Shown here: piece after piece, positions 10,019-17,555 of the stretch | Layout: each line of letters opens with the position of its first letter | How positions within the stretch are numbered: the stretch's first letter is position 1 | From: Actinomyces sp. | GTDB lineage: Bacteria; Actinomycetota; Actinomycetes; Actinomycetales; Actinomycetaceae | Assembly (NCBI GenBank): GCA_022649165.1 | Contig: JALCNR010000015.1 | Location: 1-64,000 of the forward strand | Direction of reading: 5' to 3' | Length of the DNA: 64,000 nt | Made by a program: the position numbers and the translations under genes | Notes under the pieces: model-generated | Seen by the model: only the letters and a program-made list of their open reading frames with translations | The model's database searches: none | Told to the model about the DNA's origin: nothing

Positions 10019-10942
10019 ATGTCCACAGCCCATCCGGTGGTCGCCATCACCGGCTCCTCCGGTGCCGGCACCAGCACGGTCACCGAGGTCTTCGAGCAGA
10101 TCTTCGTCCGGGAGCACGTCGAGGCCGTCCTCGTGCATGGCGACTCGTTCCACCGTTACGACCGCCTCGCCATGCGTGCGGCGCAGGCGCGCGCGACGGC
10201 GGCCGGAAACCCCTCGTTCTCGCACTTCGGACCCGCCGCGAACCTGTTCGACCGGCTCGAGACCCTGTTCGAGGAGTACGGGCGCACGGGCACGGGGCAG
10301 ATCCGGCAGTACGTCCACGATGACTGCGAGGCGGCGCTCTATGGCAGGCCCCCCGGCACCTTCACCGAGTGGGCGCAGATGCCGGCCGGCACGGATCTGC
10401 TCTACTACGAGGGCCTCCACGGCGGGGTGCGCACGGACGACGTCGACGTCGCCCGGCACGTCGACCTGCTGGTCGGGATCGCGCCGGCGATCAATCTCGA
10501 GTGGATCCAGAAGCTGCATCGCGACAGGTCCCAACGCGGCTACAGCACCGAGGCCGTGACGGACACGATCCTGAGGCGCATGCCGGACTACGTGCACTAC
10601 ATCTGCCCGCAGTTCTCGAACACGCACATCAACTTCCTGCGCGTCCCGACCGTGGACACCTCGAACCCGTTCATCGCGCGGTGGATCCCGACCGCCGACG
10701 AGTCGATCGTGGTCATCCGCTTCGCCGACCCCCGCGGCATCGACTTCCCGTATCTCCTGTCCATGATCGACGGCTCGTTCATGTCGCGGGCGAACTCGAT
10801 CGTGATCCCGGGCGGGAAGATGGACCTGGCGCTGCAGCTGATCCTCACGCCGTTGATCTGGCGTCTGGTGGATCGCGGTCGCCGGGCCCGCGCGGGCGAG
10901 GGCGGCGCGGTCCGCGACGTCCCGGTCCGGGTGCCGTCGTGA
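10019..10942 (+). CDS. cbbP: Phosphoribulokinase, class I (proteobacterial type)
   Basis: The enzyme phosphorylates ribulose-5-phosphate with ATP to ribulose-1,5-bisphosphate, the RuBisCO substrate. The 307-residue protein matches the octameric Rhodobacter-type enzyme over its length: P-loop GSSGAGTST (12-20), catalytic D42 in HGDSFHR, FSHF, YVHDD, E131 in YYEGLHGG, INLEWIQK, TTEAVTD-like STEAVTD, and SNPFIARWIPTADES. It has none of the regulatory cysteines of the plant type. ATG 10019 follows GGGAGAGG at about 4 bases; in-frame sequence upstream is a shadow of the small ORF. A HicB/HTH gene begins 1 base after its stop. Confidence 0.96.
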   Translation: MSTAHPVVAITGSSGAGTSTVTEVFEQIFVREHVEAVLVHGDSFHRYDRLAMRAAQARATAAGNPSFSHFGPAANLFDRLETLFEEYGRTGTGQIRQYVHDDCEAALYGRPPGTFTEWAQMPAGTDLLYYEGLHGGVRTDDVDVARHVDLLVGIAPAINLEWIQKLHRDRSQRGYSTEAVTDTILRRMPDYVHYICPQFSNTHINFLRVPTVDTSNPFIARWIPTADESIVVIRFADPRGIDFPYLLSMIDGSFMSRANSIVIPGGKMDLALQLILTPLIWRLVDRGRRARAGEGGAVRDVPVRVPS

Positions 10943-10943
10943 C

Positions 10944-11408
10944 ATGAGCCGTCCCCGGCGAGAGGGGGCCGCTGCGCGCGGGCCCACCGGGAGCAGCGCG
11001 TCTGCGATGATGGCGGAGATGGAACAGGAACACAGGTACACGGTCCATGCCGTTCCCGAGGCCAAGGGGTGGCAGCTGCGCGTCGAGGGCGTCGACGGAT
11101 CGGCCCACGCGCGGTCGCTGGCCGCCGCCCGCGCACGGGTGCGCGGATTCCTCGCCTCCCTCCCCGGAGACCGGGCGATCGCCGCCTCGGATGGCGAGAT
11201 CGACCTGGTTCTGGATCTCGATGGGCTCGACGTCGAGGCCCGAGCGTCGCGGCGCGCCGCCCAGCGCGCGGCGGAGGACCTGGAGGCGGCCTCGCGGCGC
11301 ACCCGTGAGATCGCGCGGGCGCTGCGGGCGAGGGGCCTGAGCGTCACCGATACCGCGGCGGTCCTGGGGGTGTCGCAGGCGAGGGCCTCCCAGCTGCTCC
11401 ATTCCTGA
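10944..11408 (+). CDS. HicB-like protein with a C-terminal helix-turn-helix
   Basis: A cytoplasmic protein of up to 154 residues. From about residue 31 it shows the partial RNase H-like fold of HicB antitoxins (YTVHAVPEAKGWQLRVEGVDG...). A helical Ala/Arg-rich linker follows, and then an HTH near residues 130-154 (LSVTDTAAVLGVSQARASQLL). Actinobacteria have many such solitary HicB-HTH proteins with no HicA partner, and no hicA is seen here. Start is uncertain: ATG 10944 sits 1 base past the kinase stop but has a poor ribosome site; ATG 11007 has GGGAG upstream and is a good alternative. Position suggests co-transcription with the kinase; a role in regulating that operon is speculation. Confidence 0.75.
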   Translation: MSRPRREGAAARGPTGSSASAMMAEMEQEHRYTVHAVPEAKGWQLRVEGVDGSAHARSLAAARARVRGFLASLPGDRAIAASDGEIDLVLDLDGLDVEARASRRAAQRAAEDLEAASRRTREIARALRARGLSVTDTAAVLGVSQARASQLLHS

Positions 11409-11481
11409 GAGGGCGCGCCGGCGGGAGAACCGGCCGGCGCGGGGAGCGGGCCTGCCCCGGACGCGGCCGCGGATGGCAGAG

Positions 11482-11520
11482 CCCCCGGGTGCGGCGCCGC
11501 GACGGCGCCGCACCCGGGGG
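11482..11520. terminator. Strong hairpin terminator after the YceI gene
   Basis: Two perfect 18-base arms (11482-11499 and 11503-11520) surround a 3-base loop. The structure begins 14 bases after the YceI stop and also faces the end of the HicB-like gene from the other side. There is no T-run, as is common in high-G+C actinobacteria. A second, weaker GCGCCGGC/GCCGGCGC hairpin lies at about 11414-11440 for the rightward operon. Confidence 0.75.
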
Positions 11521-11534
11521 CGGAGTCCGTCAGA

Positions 11535-12053
11535 TCACTCGGTGACGCGCAGGAAGGAGACGTCCAGGTCGATCTTGACCTTATCGCCCACCAGGACGCC
11601 GCCGGTCTCCAGCGTCTGGTTCCAGGTCAGTCCGAAGTCCTTGCGGGAGATCTCCGCGGTGGCCTCGGTGCCGGCGAAATCCGGCCCGCCGAAGGGGTCC
11701 TTCGCGACCTCGATGGAGTCCAGGTCGAAGGCGATCGGGCGGGTGACGCCGTGGATCGTGAGGTCGCCGGAGAGCTTGCCGTCCGCGACCTTGCCGGTGA
11801 AGTCGAGCGTCGGGAAGTTCTCCGCGTCCAGGAAGTCGGCGCTCTTGATGTGGTTGTCACGCATCTCGTTGCGCGAGCTGAAGGAGGCGGCCTGGACCGT
11901 GGCGGTGACGTCGGCGGTGTCGGGGCCGGTGGAGACGACCTCGGAGGTGAAGTCCGTGAACTCGCCCTTCACCTTGGACACGGCATGGCGGACGACGAAG
12001 CCGATCGTCGAGTGGGCGTGGTCGATGGTCCATTTTCCTTGCAGGTCAGACAT
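11535..12053 (-). CDS. yceI: YceI family lipid-binding protein
   Basis: A 172-residue lipocalin-like beta-barrel family that binds polyisoprenoid lipids. The N-terminal motif is GKWTIDHAHSTIGFVVRH, the central segment includes RDNHIKSADFLDAENFPTLDFTG, and the C-terminus has KDFGLTWNQTLETGGVLVGDKVKI. There is no signal peptide, as in many actinobacterial members, so it is probably cytoplasmic. ATG 12053 follows AGAGGA at about 6 bases. It is a single-gene unit with its own promoter/operator and a strong hairpin terminator. The physiological ligand is unknown. Confidence 0.93.
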   Translation of the reverse strand: MSDLQGKWTIDHAHSTIGFVVRHAVSKVKGEFTDFTSEVVSTGPDTADVTATVQAASFSSRNEMRDNHIKSADFLDAENFPTLDFTGKVADGKLSGDLTIHGVTRPIAFDLDSIEVAKDPFGGPDFAGTEATAEISRKDFGLTWNQTLETGGVLVGDKVKIDLDVSFLRVTE

Positions 12054-12108
12054 GGCATTCCTCTTCGTGGGGTTCTGGAGTGGAGGGCGTCGTCAGGAGA
12101 CGCCCAAC

Positions 12109-12128
12109 TGATTGACGAATCAACTATA
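12109..12128 (-). promoter_or_regulatory. Promoter and inverted-repeat operator of the YceI gene
   Basis: On the minus strand TATAGT (12128-12123) is a good -10 box. It is immediately followed by TGATTCGTCAATCA (12122-12109), arms TGATT and AATCA. An A/T-rich palindrome on the start site of a YceI gene resembles MarR-family operators, which often control yceI; no MarR gene is nearby, so this is inferred. Confidence 0.5.
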
Positions 12129-12303
12129 ACGTCTCGTGCGGCCGCACAGGAAGTCGTGTGCCTCACGGCGTGTCACGGATCTCGCCCTCGCCCCGCCCAG
12201 GCGCGCCGAGGACGAGGACGGCGCCGCCACGATGCCGGACGCCGCGGGCCCGACGGGGTGCTCCACGAGGGAGACCCGAGCCGGACCCGCGGCGCCGGAG
12301 GCA

Positions 12304-12336
12304 CCCGCCCGCAGAGGCCTCAGGGCCTGCGGCGGG
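12304..12336 (-). terminator. Imperfect hairpin after the nuclease gene
   Basis: Outer arms CCCGCC and GGCGGG with an inner GCAG/CTGC stem and a bulge lie 12 bases past the stop of the large secreted nuclease. The rest of the 295-base gap (12054-12348) holds only the YceI promoter and no gene I can support. Confidence 0.5.
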
Positions 12337-12348
12337 CAGCCGGAGAGG

Positions 12349-15300
12349 TCACCGCTCCTGGGAACCCGACCGCCGGCGCGTCGTCACCAGCGCGCCTCCG
12401 ACGGCCGTCAGCAGGAGCGCCAACCCGAGGGGCCAGGAGATCTCCGCACCGGTGTCGGACAGCCCGGTCCCGCCCTTCGCGGCCGCCTTCGGCGAGGCGC
12501 CGTCGGAGCCGGCGGGCGTGGTCCCGGGCGTGTCGGCGGCGAGGACCTCGATCGGCGCCCAGCCCAGCAGCGTGCCGTCCTCGGCGGTGACGGAGATCTT
12601 GTGGGCCCCCACCGGGGTGTCGGCGGGAATGGTCACGGTGAGGATCCCGGACTCGGGAACCACGACCGACCTGGCCAGCAGCACCGGGTCGGAGTGCAGC
12701 CACACGTTGACCTTCTCCCCGGCGTGCCCGACGCCGACGGACACCCTGACCGTCCCGCCCTGCTCGACCTTCGCGATGTCGGTCGTGATGCCTCCGCGCG
12801 CCCCGTCGGTCAGATCCCCGGCGGACGGCGCCACCGGGTCCTCACCCGGCGTTCCCGGGTCATCGGGCCCGGGCTGGTCGGATCCGGCCTTCACCGTGAT
12901 CGGCAGCCGCACGGCCGTCCCCGACGGCTGGGCCGTCGCGACGATCGTGTACTCGCCCGCGGCTGTGCCCGCCGGGATCGTCGCGGCGATCGCGGCGGCG
13001 CCCTCGTCGATGGCGAAGTCGCCGAGCGGGACTCCGGCGGAGGAGCCCCCCGCCGGCACCAGCCTCGCGCTCACCGTCGTGTTGAGCGGGGAGCCCAAGG
13101 AGGTGAGGTCGAGGCCGGAGAGCGTCACCGACGCCTGCTTTCCGGCGTCCACCGCGTTCGGAAGGGCGCCTGCCACCACTCGCGAGCGCGCGAAGGACGG
13201 CGCCACCGGCGAATTTGCGCCCAGGTAGTCCATCCACACGTCGCGGTCGATGAGGCCGGTGTCGCGGGACGTGCCCTGGGCGAGGGTGCGGAAGTTGTCG
13301 CCGCCCTGGGCGAGGAAGCTGAACGTCGACACCGTGAACGTGTCGTCGTCGCGGACCAAGGTCCCGTCGACGTACACGGCCAGGACGTTGCCGCCGGGGG
13401 TGGCGTTCGGATCCGCGGTCTTCGCGACCCACGTGACGTTGTCCGACAGGCCCAGCGCCAGGTACGGGCGGCTCGGGCGGTTGCCGTCGGCGTCCGTCTG
13501 CCACTGCTCCTCTAGGACCTCCTTCAGCTGCGCGCCGGTGAGCTCCACGGTCCACACGTTGTTGACGAAGGGTAGGACCGCGTTGGCCTCCGCGAAGGTG
13601 ACCACTCCGTCCTCGCCCTCGTCTCCGGACTTCGCGTAGTACAGCTCGTTGCGCAGACCCCCGGGGTTGACGATGCCGATGTCGGCCCCGCCCAGTTCGG
13701 CGAGCTTGTCGGAGTCGCGCAGCGCGTCGGCCACCAGGTTGCCCAGGGCCGACTCGCTGGCGCGGTCGTCGCGCGTGCCGCCCGTCCACGTGCCGTCGAC
13801 GAAGGACCCGCCGCCGAAGGCGGTCGTGATGTCCGCCGTCACGGAGCCCACGGGCTGGCTGCCGATCTCGTCGGCGTGGGCGAGGGCCTGGGTGACGATG
13901 TCGTCGACCCGGGTGAGCGCCGGGCTGGCCGCGATCTCCTGCTCGGTGGGGGCCGCGCCCCGCTTGACGTTCTCCGCCTCGTGGGCGACGACCTCGAAGG
14001 TGTCGGGGTCGATCGAGAGGGAGGTGTGTCCGAGGTTCTCCCCGTAGCTGCCGGTCTGGATGACCGGCCGCGTGGCGCCGTCCTCACCGGGGACGGGGGC
14101 CTCCCACGCGTACTCCTTGTGGGTGTGGCCCGTCAGGATCGCGTCGACGCGCGCATCGGTCCCGGTGACGATCTTGGCGAAGGCGCCGCCCGCGGCGACC
14201 TCCTCATCCAGGGTCGCCCCGTCCGGTGTTCCCGCCCCCGCGCCCTCGTGGACGAGGGCGACGAGGACGTCCGCCTCGCCGTTCGCGTCGTTCCCGTCGG
14301 ACAGCTGGCCGGTGACGCGGTTGAGCGCGTCGACCGGGTCGCCGAAGTCCAGCGTGGACACTCCGCCGGGGGAGACCAGGGTCGGGGTCTCCTGCGTGAT
14401 GACGCCGATGAAGCCGACGCGGATGCCGCGCGCGTTGATGACCTCGTACTCCGGCAGAGCCGGGGTGGTCGTGCCCTTCTCGTAGACGTTCGCCCCGAGG
14501 TAGGGGAAGTCGGCGGCGTCGTGCACCCGCCCCTTGAGGTCGTCGTAGCCCTGGTCGAACTCGTGGTTGCCCACCGCGGAGACCTGCAGGCCCAGGGCGT
14601 TGAGCACGTCGATCGTCGGCTGGTCCTGCTGCGAGGAGGAGGCGAACAGAGAGGCCCCGATGTTGTCCCCGGCGGAGACGAACAGGGTGCCGTCCGGGTT
14701 CTGGGCCTTGAGGTCCTCGACCGTCTTCGCGAAGGCCGTGGTGTTGGCGTCGATGCGGCCGTGGAAGTCGTTGATGTCGACGATGTCCAGGTCGACCGGC
14801 GCGGACTGCCCGGCAGCCAGCCCGACGACGACGGGATCGTGGTCAGAGGAGCGGTACGGGCCGGAGGCGTCGTACAGCGTGCCGTGGTAGTTGTAGCGGC
14901 TGTACTCCAGGGCGATGGATTCTTCGGCGTTGATCTCCCAGGTGTCCTCGCCGGTGGCGCGCTTGAGGGCGGCCTGGTTGAGCAGCACGTGGTCCAGCGA
15001 TCCGGACAGGCCGGAGTAGGAGTACGACCACTGGTCGTTCGACAGCTCCGAGGCGGCGTCGGTGTAGCCCGCCTGGTAGAGGACCTGGAGCGGGTCCTCC
15101 TGGGTGTAGGAGTTGAAGTCGCCGACCAGGGCCACGGCGTCGCCCTCGTCCGTGACCGTCGCGATCCAGTCGCGCAGGGCGGTGGCCTGCGCCACCCGCG
15201 AGGCGTTCGAGGCGCCCTGCCCGTCGTGCTGATCCTCGTCGCCGGGCAGCGGCCCGGCAGAGCCCTTGGACTTCAGGTGGTTGACCGCGACGAAGACGGG

Positions 15301-17364
15301 TTCGCCACCGCCGACCGGGGCGAACTTCTGGCCGATGGGCTCCCGCGCGTTCGCGAAAGCGCCATCAGTGCCGGATTCGGTGCCCAGAGCGCGGGCGTCG
15401 CCCACCCGCTGGACCGAGGCGGGCTGGTAGATCAGCGCGTTCGTGATGACGTCCTGCGCGGCGACGTCCGGAAGGTCGGCGGAGGAGGGCACGTACGCCC
15501 ATTTCGTGGAGCCTGCGGCGGTGTTGAGGGCGCCGACCAGGGTGGCGAGTGCCTCGTCGGGATTCTCGCCCAGCGCGGCGGAGTTCTCGATCTCGAGGAG
15601 GCCGATGACGTCGGCGTCCACCGCGTTGATGGCGGAGACGATCTTGTCTTGCTGGCGGGCCAGATCCTCCGCATCCCACGCGCCGCGCGGGTCGCACCCT
15701 GATTTCACGGTGACGCCGTCGCCGGCGCGATCCGTGTAGGGCTCGCACCCGGCGGTGTCCGCACCGAGCGTCGTGAAGTAGTTGAGGACGTTGAAGGTGG
15801 CGATCCGGATGTCGCCGCCGACCGGCTCGGGAGCCTTCGTGCGCGTGTTCTCGAAGGCCACCGGTCCCTGGCCGCCGTCGCGGATAGCCTCGGTGGGGTT
15901 GAGCTTCCAGGCGTCGTTGCGGTAGTCGACGATGACCGGAGCGTCGAAGGTCACCGCCGCGCCCACGCGCACGGGATTCTCGGTCGAGATGTAGGGCGGG
16001 GTCAGGGAGGAGTTCGCCGTGCTCAGGTAGTTGATCGTCGTGGCGTCGTCCAGGGTGACCGCGCGCGCGGCGTTGTCGGCCTCGACCTCGGCGGCCTTCT
16101 CGGACCCTGCGGGGGCGGCGTCCGTGGGCTGGATGAGCGGGGTGCCGCCCGAGGCGAGCCCGACCTCGCCGTACTGGTTCGTCGAGTAGGTGTTCGACAC
16201 GGTGAAGTCGCCGGTGGGCTGGATCAGCATGGACTCCAGCGCCTCGCGCTCGGCGTCAGTCGCGGGCCATCCGGTCTCCAGGGGCGCGACCGTGCCCAGC
16301 GACTCGGGGAGGATCGTGAGGCCCGAGGCCGCCACCGACAGCTCGGTGAGGTCCTTGTACTCGGAGACTTCGCCCGTCACCCGCACGGAGTCCCCGACCT
16401 CGACCTGGTCGGCAGTGGCCTGGGAGTAGACGAAGAGCGCATCCGAGGCGCCGGGCGTGGTGTCCTCTCCCGGGGTCTGGATGACGTACCCGGTGAAGGA
16501 GCCCGCGCCCTGGGGGTAGGCCGCGGTCACGACGCCCTGGGTGGTCACCGTCTGCCCGGTCAGAGGCGAGGCTGCTCCCGTGCCCTGGATGCCGGCGATC
16601 GGCGTGACGTCGTCAGGGGAGTCGGCGGGCGGTTCGGCGGTGCCATCGCCGCCGTCGCCGGAACCGGTGTCCCCGCTCTGCGCGGTGTCGTCCCCGTCGG
16701 TCTCGCCGGCGGTGTTCTGCGGAGTGACCTCGGTGCCGAAGGCGAAGTCCTGGGAGTTGTCGTCCGCGTAGCCGGTGCGCTGGAGGGAGCCGGCGACCTT
16801 CGTGCCCTGGCCTGCGGGAGCGGCGGCGACCTCATAGGCGTTCGCGGTGCCGTAGCCGAGCAGGTCGACGATGTCGGAGACGCCGATGGCGGATCCCGCG
16901 GGCAGGTCGGGGAGGGACTGCGTGGTGCTGGCCAGCGCGATGACGCCGTCCGTGCCGCTCGGAGCCAGCGCCCCGCTCGCGTCGGGGGCGGGAAGGGCCT
17001 CGCCGGTTGCCCCGTTCGAGCTGCCGGAGACCAGGTAGTGGCCGCCCGCGGCGATCGTGCCGGAGAGCTCGGTCTTGGCCGGGAAGCGCGGGCCGCTGGC
17101 CGACCTGTACTGGATGCTCCATCCGCTGAGGTCCACGGGGGCATCGGTCGGGTTGTACAGCTCGACGAACTTGTTCGTGTAGGGCTGGTTGGCGCTGCCG
17201 CCGACCAGGTAGGTCTCGCTGATGACGACATGCGTGGTGTCGTCGCCGGATGCGGCCTGGGCGGGCGCTGTCATTCCCACGGTCGCTGGGATGGCCAGCG
17301 CTCCCGCGAGGAGGACGGCGCCGGCCGTCCGCAGGCGCGGGGTGCGCCAAGGGGTGCGGATCAC
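12349..17364 (-). CDS. Cell-wall-anchored ExeM/NucH-type nuclease fused to a 5'-nucleotidase
   Basis: A 1671-residue secreted multi-enzyme. Order: signal peptide (1-38); lamin-tail domain (about 43-165, with FVELYNPTDAPVDLSGWSI); OB-fold (about 250-345); endonuclease/exonuclease/phosphatase domain (about 515-845, with FNVLNYF, LEIEN, GDFNSY, SDHDPVV); metallophosphatase (about 855-1110, with DINDFHG, GDN, GNHEFDQG, GHTHKEY); 5'-nucleotidase C-terminal domain (about 1155-1385); Ig-like region. It ends with sorting signal LSDTG (1635-1639), a membrane helix and TTRRR. It would degrade extracellular DNA or RNA and strip phosphate from the nucleotides, giving nucleosides and phosphate at the surface. 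Adenosine release in a host is a possible consequence, inferred from the family. GTG 17364 has AAGGAG 5 bases upstream. Confidence 0.93.
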   Translation of the reverse strand: MIRTPWRTPRLRTAGAVLLAGALAIPATVGMTAPAQAASGDDTTHVVISETYLVGGSANQPYTNKFVELYNPTDAPVDLSGWSIQYRSASGPRFPAKTELSGTIAAGGHYLVSGSSNGATGEALPAPDASGALAPSGTDGVIALASTTQSLPDLPAGSAIGVSDIVDLLGYGTANAYEVAAAPAGQGTKVAGSLQRTGYADDNSQDFAFGTEVTPQNTAGETDGDDTAQSGDTGSGDGGDGTAEPPADSPDDVTPIAGIQGTGAASPLTGQTVTTQGVVTAAYPQGAGSFTGYVIQTPGEDTTPGASDALFVYSQATADQVEVGDSVRVTGEVSEYKDLTELSVAASGLTILPESLGTVAPLETGWPATDAEREALESMLIQPTGDFTVSNTYSTNQYGEVGLASGGTPLIQPTDAAPAGSEKAAEVEADNAARAVTLDDATTINYLSTANSSLTPPYISTENPVRVGAAVTFDAPVIVDYRNDAWKLNPTEAIRDGGQGPVAFENTRTKAPEPVGGDIRIATFNVLNYFTTLGADTAGCEPYTDRAGDGVTVKSGCDPRGAWDAEDLARQQDKIVSAINAVDADVIGLLEIENSAALGENPDEALATLVGALNTAAGSTKWAYVPSSADLPDVAAQDVITNALIYQPASVQRVGDARALGTESGTDGAFANAREPIGQKFAPVGGGEPVFVAVNHLKSKGSAGPLPGDEDQHDGQGASNASRVAQATALRDWIATVTDEGDAVALVGDFNSYTQEDPLQVLYQAGYTDAASELSNDQWSYSYSGLSGSLDHVLLNQAALKRATGEDTWEINAEESIALEYSRYNYHGTLYDASGPYRSSDHDPVVVGLAAGQSAPVDLDIVDINDFHGRIDANTTAFAKTVEDLKAQNPDGTLFVSAGDNIGASLFASSSQQDQPTIDVLNALGLQVSAVGNHEFDQGYDDLKGRVHDAADFPYLGANVYEKGTTTPALPEYEVINARGIRVGFIGVITQETPTLVSPGGVSTLDFGDPVDALNRVTGQLSDGNDANGEADVLVALVHEGAGAGTPDGATLDEEVAAGGAFAKIVTGTDARVDAILTGHTHKEYAWEAPVPGEDGATRPVIQTGSYGENLGHTSLSIDPDTFEVVAHEAENVKRGAAPTEQEIAASPALTRVDDIVTQALAHADEIGSQPVGSVTADITTAFGGGSFVDGTWTGGTRDDRASESALGNLVADALRDSDKLAELGGADIGIVNPGGLRNELYYAKSGDEGEDGVVTFAEANAVLPFVNNVWTVELTGAQLKEVLEEQWQTDADGNRPSRPYLALGLSDNVTWVAKTADPNATPGGNVLAVYVDGTLVRDDDTFTVSTFSFLAQGGDNFRTLAQGTSRDTGLIDRDVWMDYLGANSPVAPSFARSRVVAGALPNAVDAGKQASVTLSGLDLTSLGSPLNTTVSARLVPAGGSSAGVPLGDFAIDEGAAAIAATIPAGTAAGEYTIVATAQPSGTAVRLPITVKAGSDQPGPDDPGTPGEDPVAPSAGDLTDGARGGITTDIAKVEQGGTVRVSVGVGHAGEKVNVWLHSDPVLLARSVVVPESGILTVTIPADTPVGAHKISVTAEDGTLLGWAPIEVLAADTPGTTPAGSDGASPKAAAKGGTGLSDTGAEISWPLGLALLLTAVGGALVTTRRRSGSQER

Positions 17365-17439
17365 TGTGACTCCTTAGTCCAGTCGTTGATGGATAGGACA
17401 TATCTGATCATGCGTATCTGACTTGAGCGTGAACACGCG

Positions 17440-17465
17440 CCGCAGAGTCGGCAACGACTCTGCGG
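17440..17465. promoter_or_regulatory. Perfect inverted repeat in the divergent nuclease/aldehyde dehydrogenase promoter region
   Basis: Arms CCGCAGAGTCG and CGACTCTGCGG (11 bases each) with loop GCAA. It lies about 75 bases from the nuclease start and 90 from the dehydrogenase start, in the 5' region of both. It could be an operator or an RNA hairpin in either leader; since both genes point away from it, it is not a normal terminator. Confidence 0.5.
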
Positions 17466-17555
17466 GAATCCGCGGACCCGATGCGGCGTCGTGGTCCGCT
17501 CCCATACGAGCAGCGCGCTGAGCTCCGCCCACCCGACAGTGGCAGCATGGGGGGC

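Noticed and set aside
13876-15702. 608-residue plus-strand frame inside the nuclease gene
   Set aside because: Antisense shadow of a clearly conserved protein.
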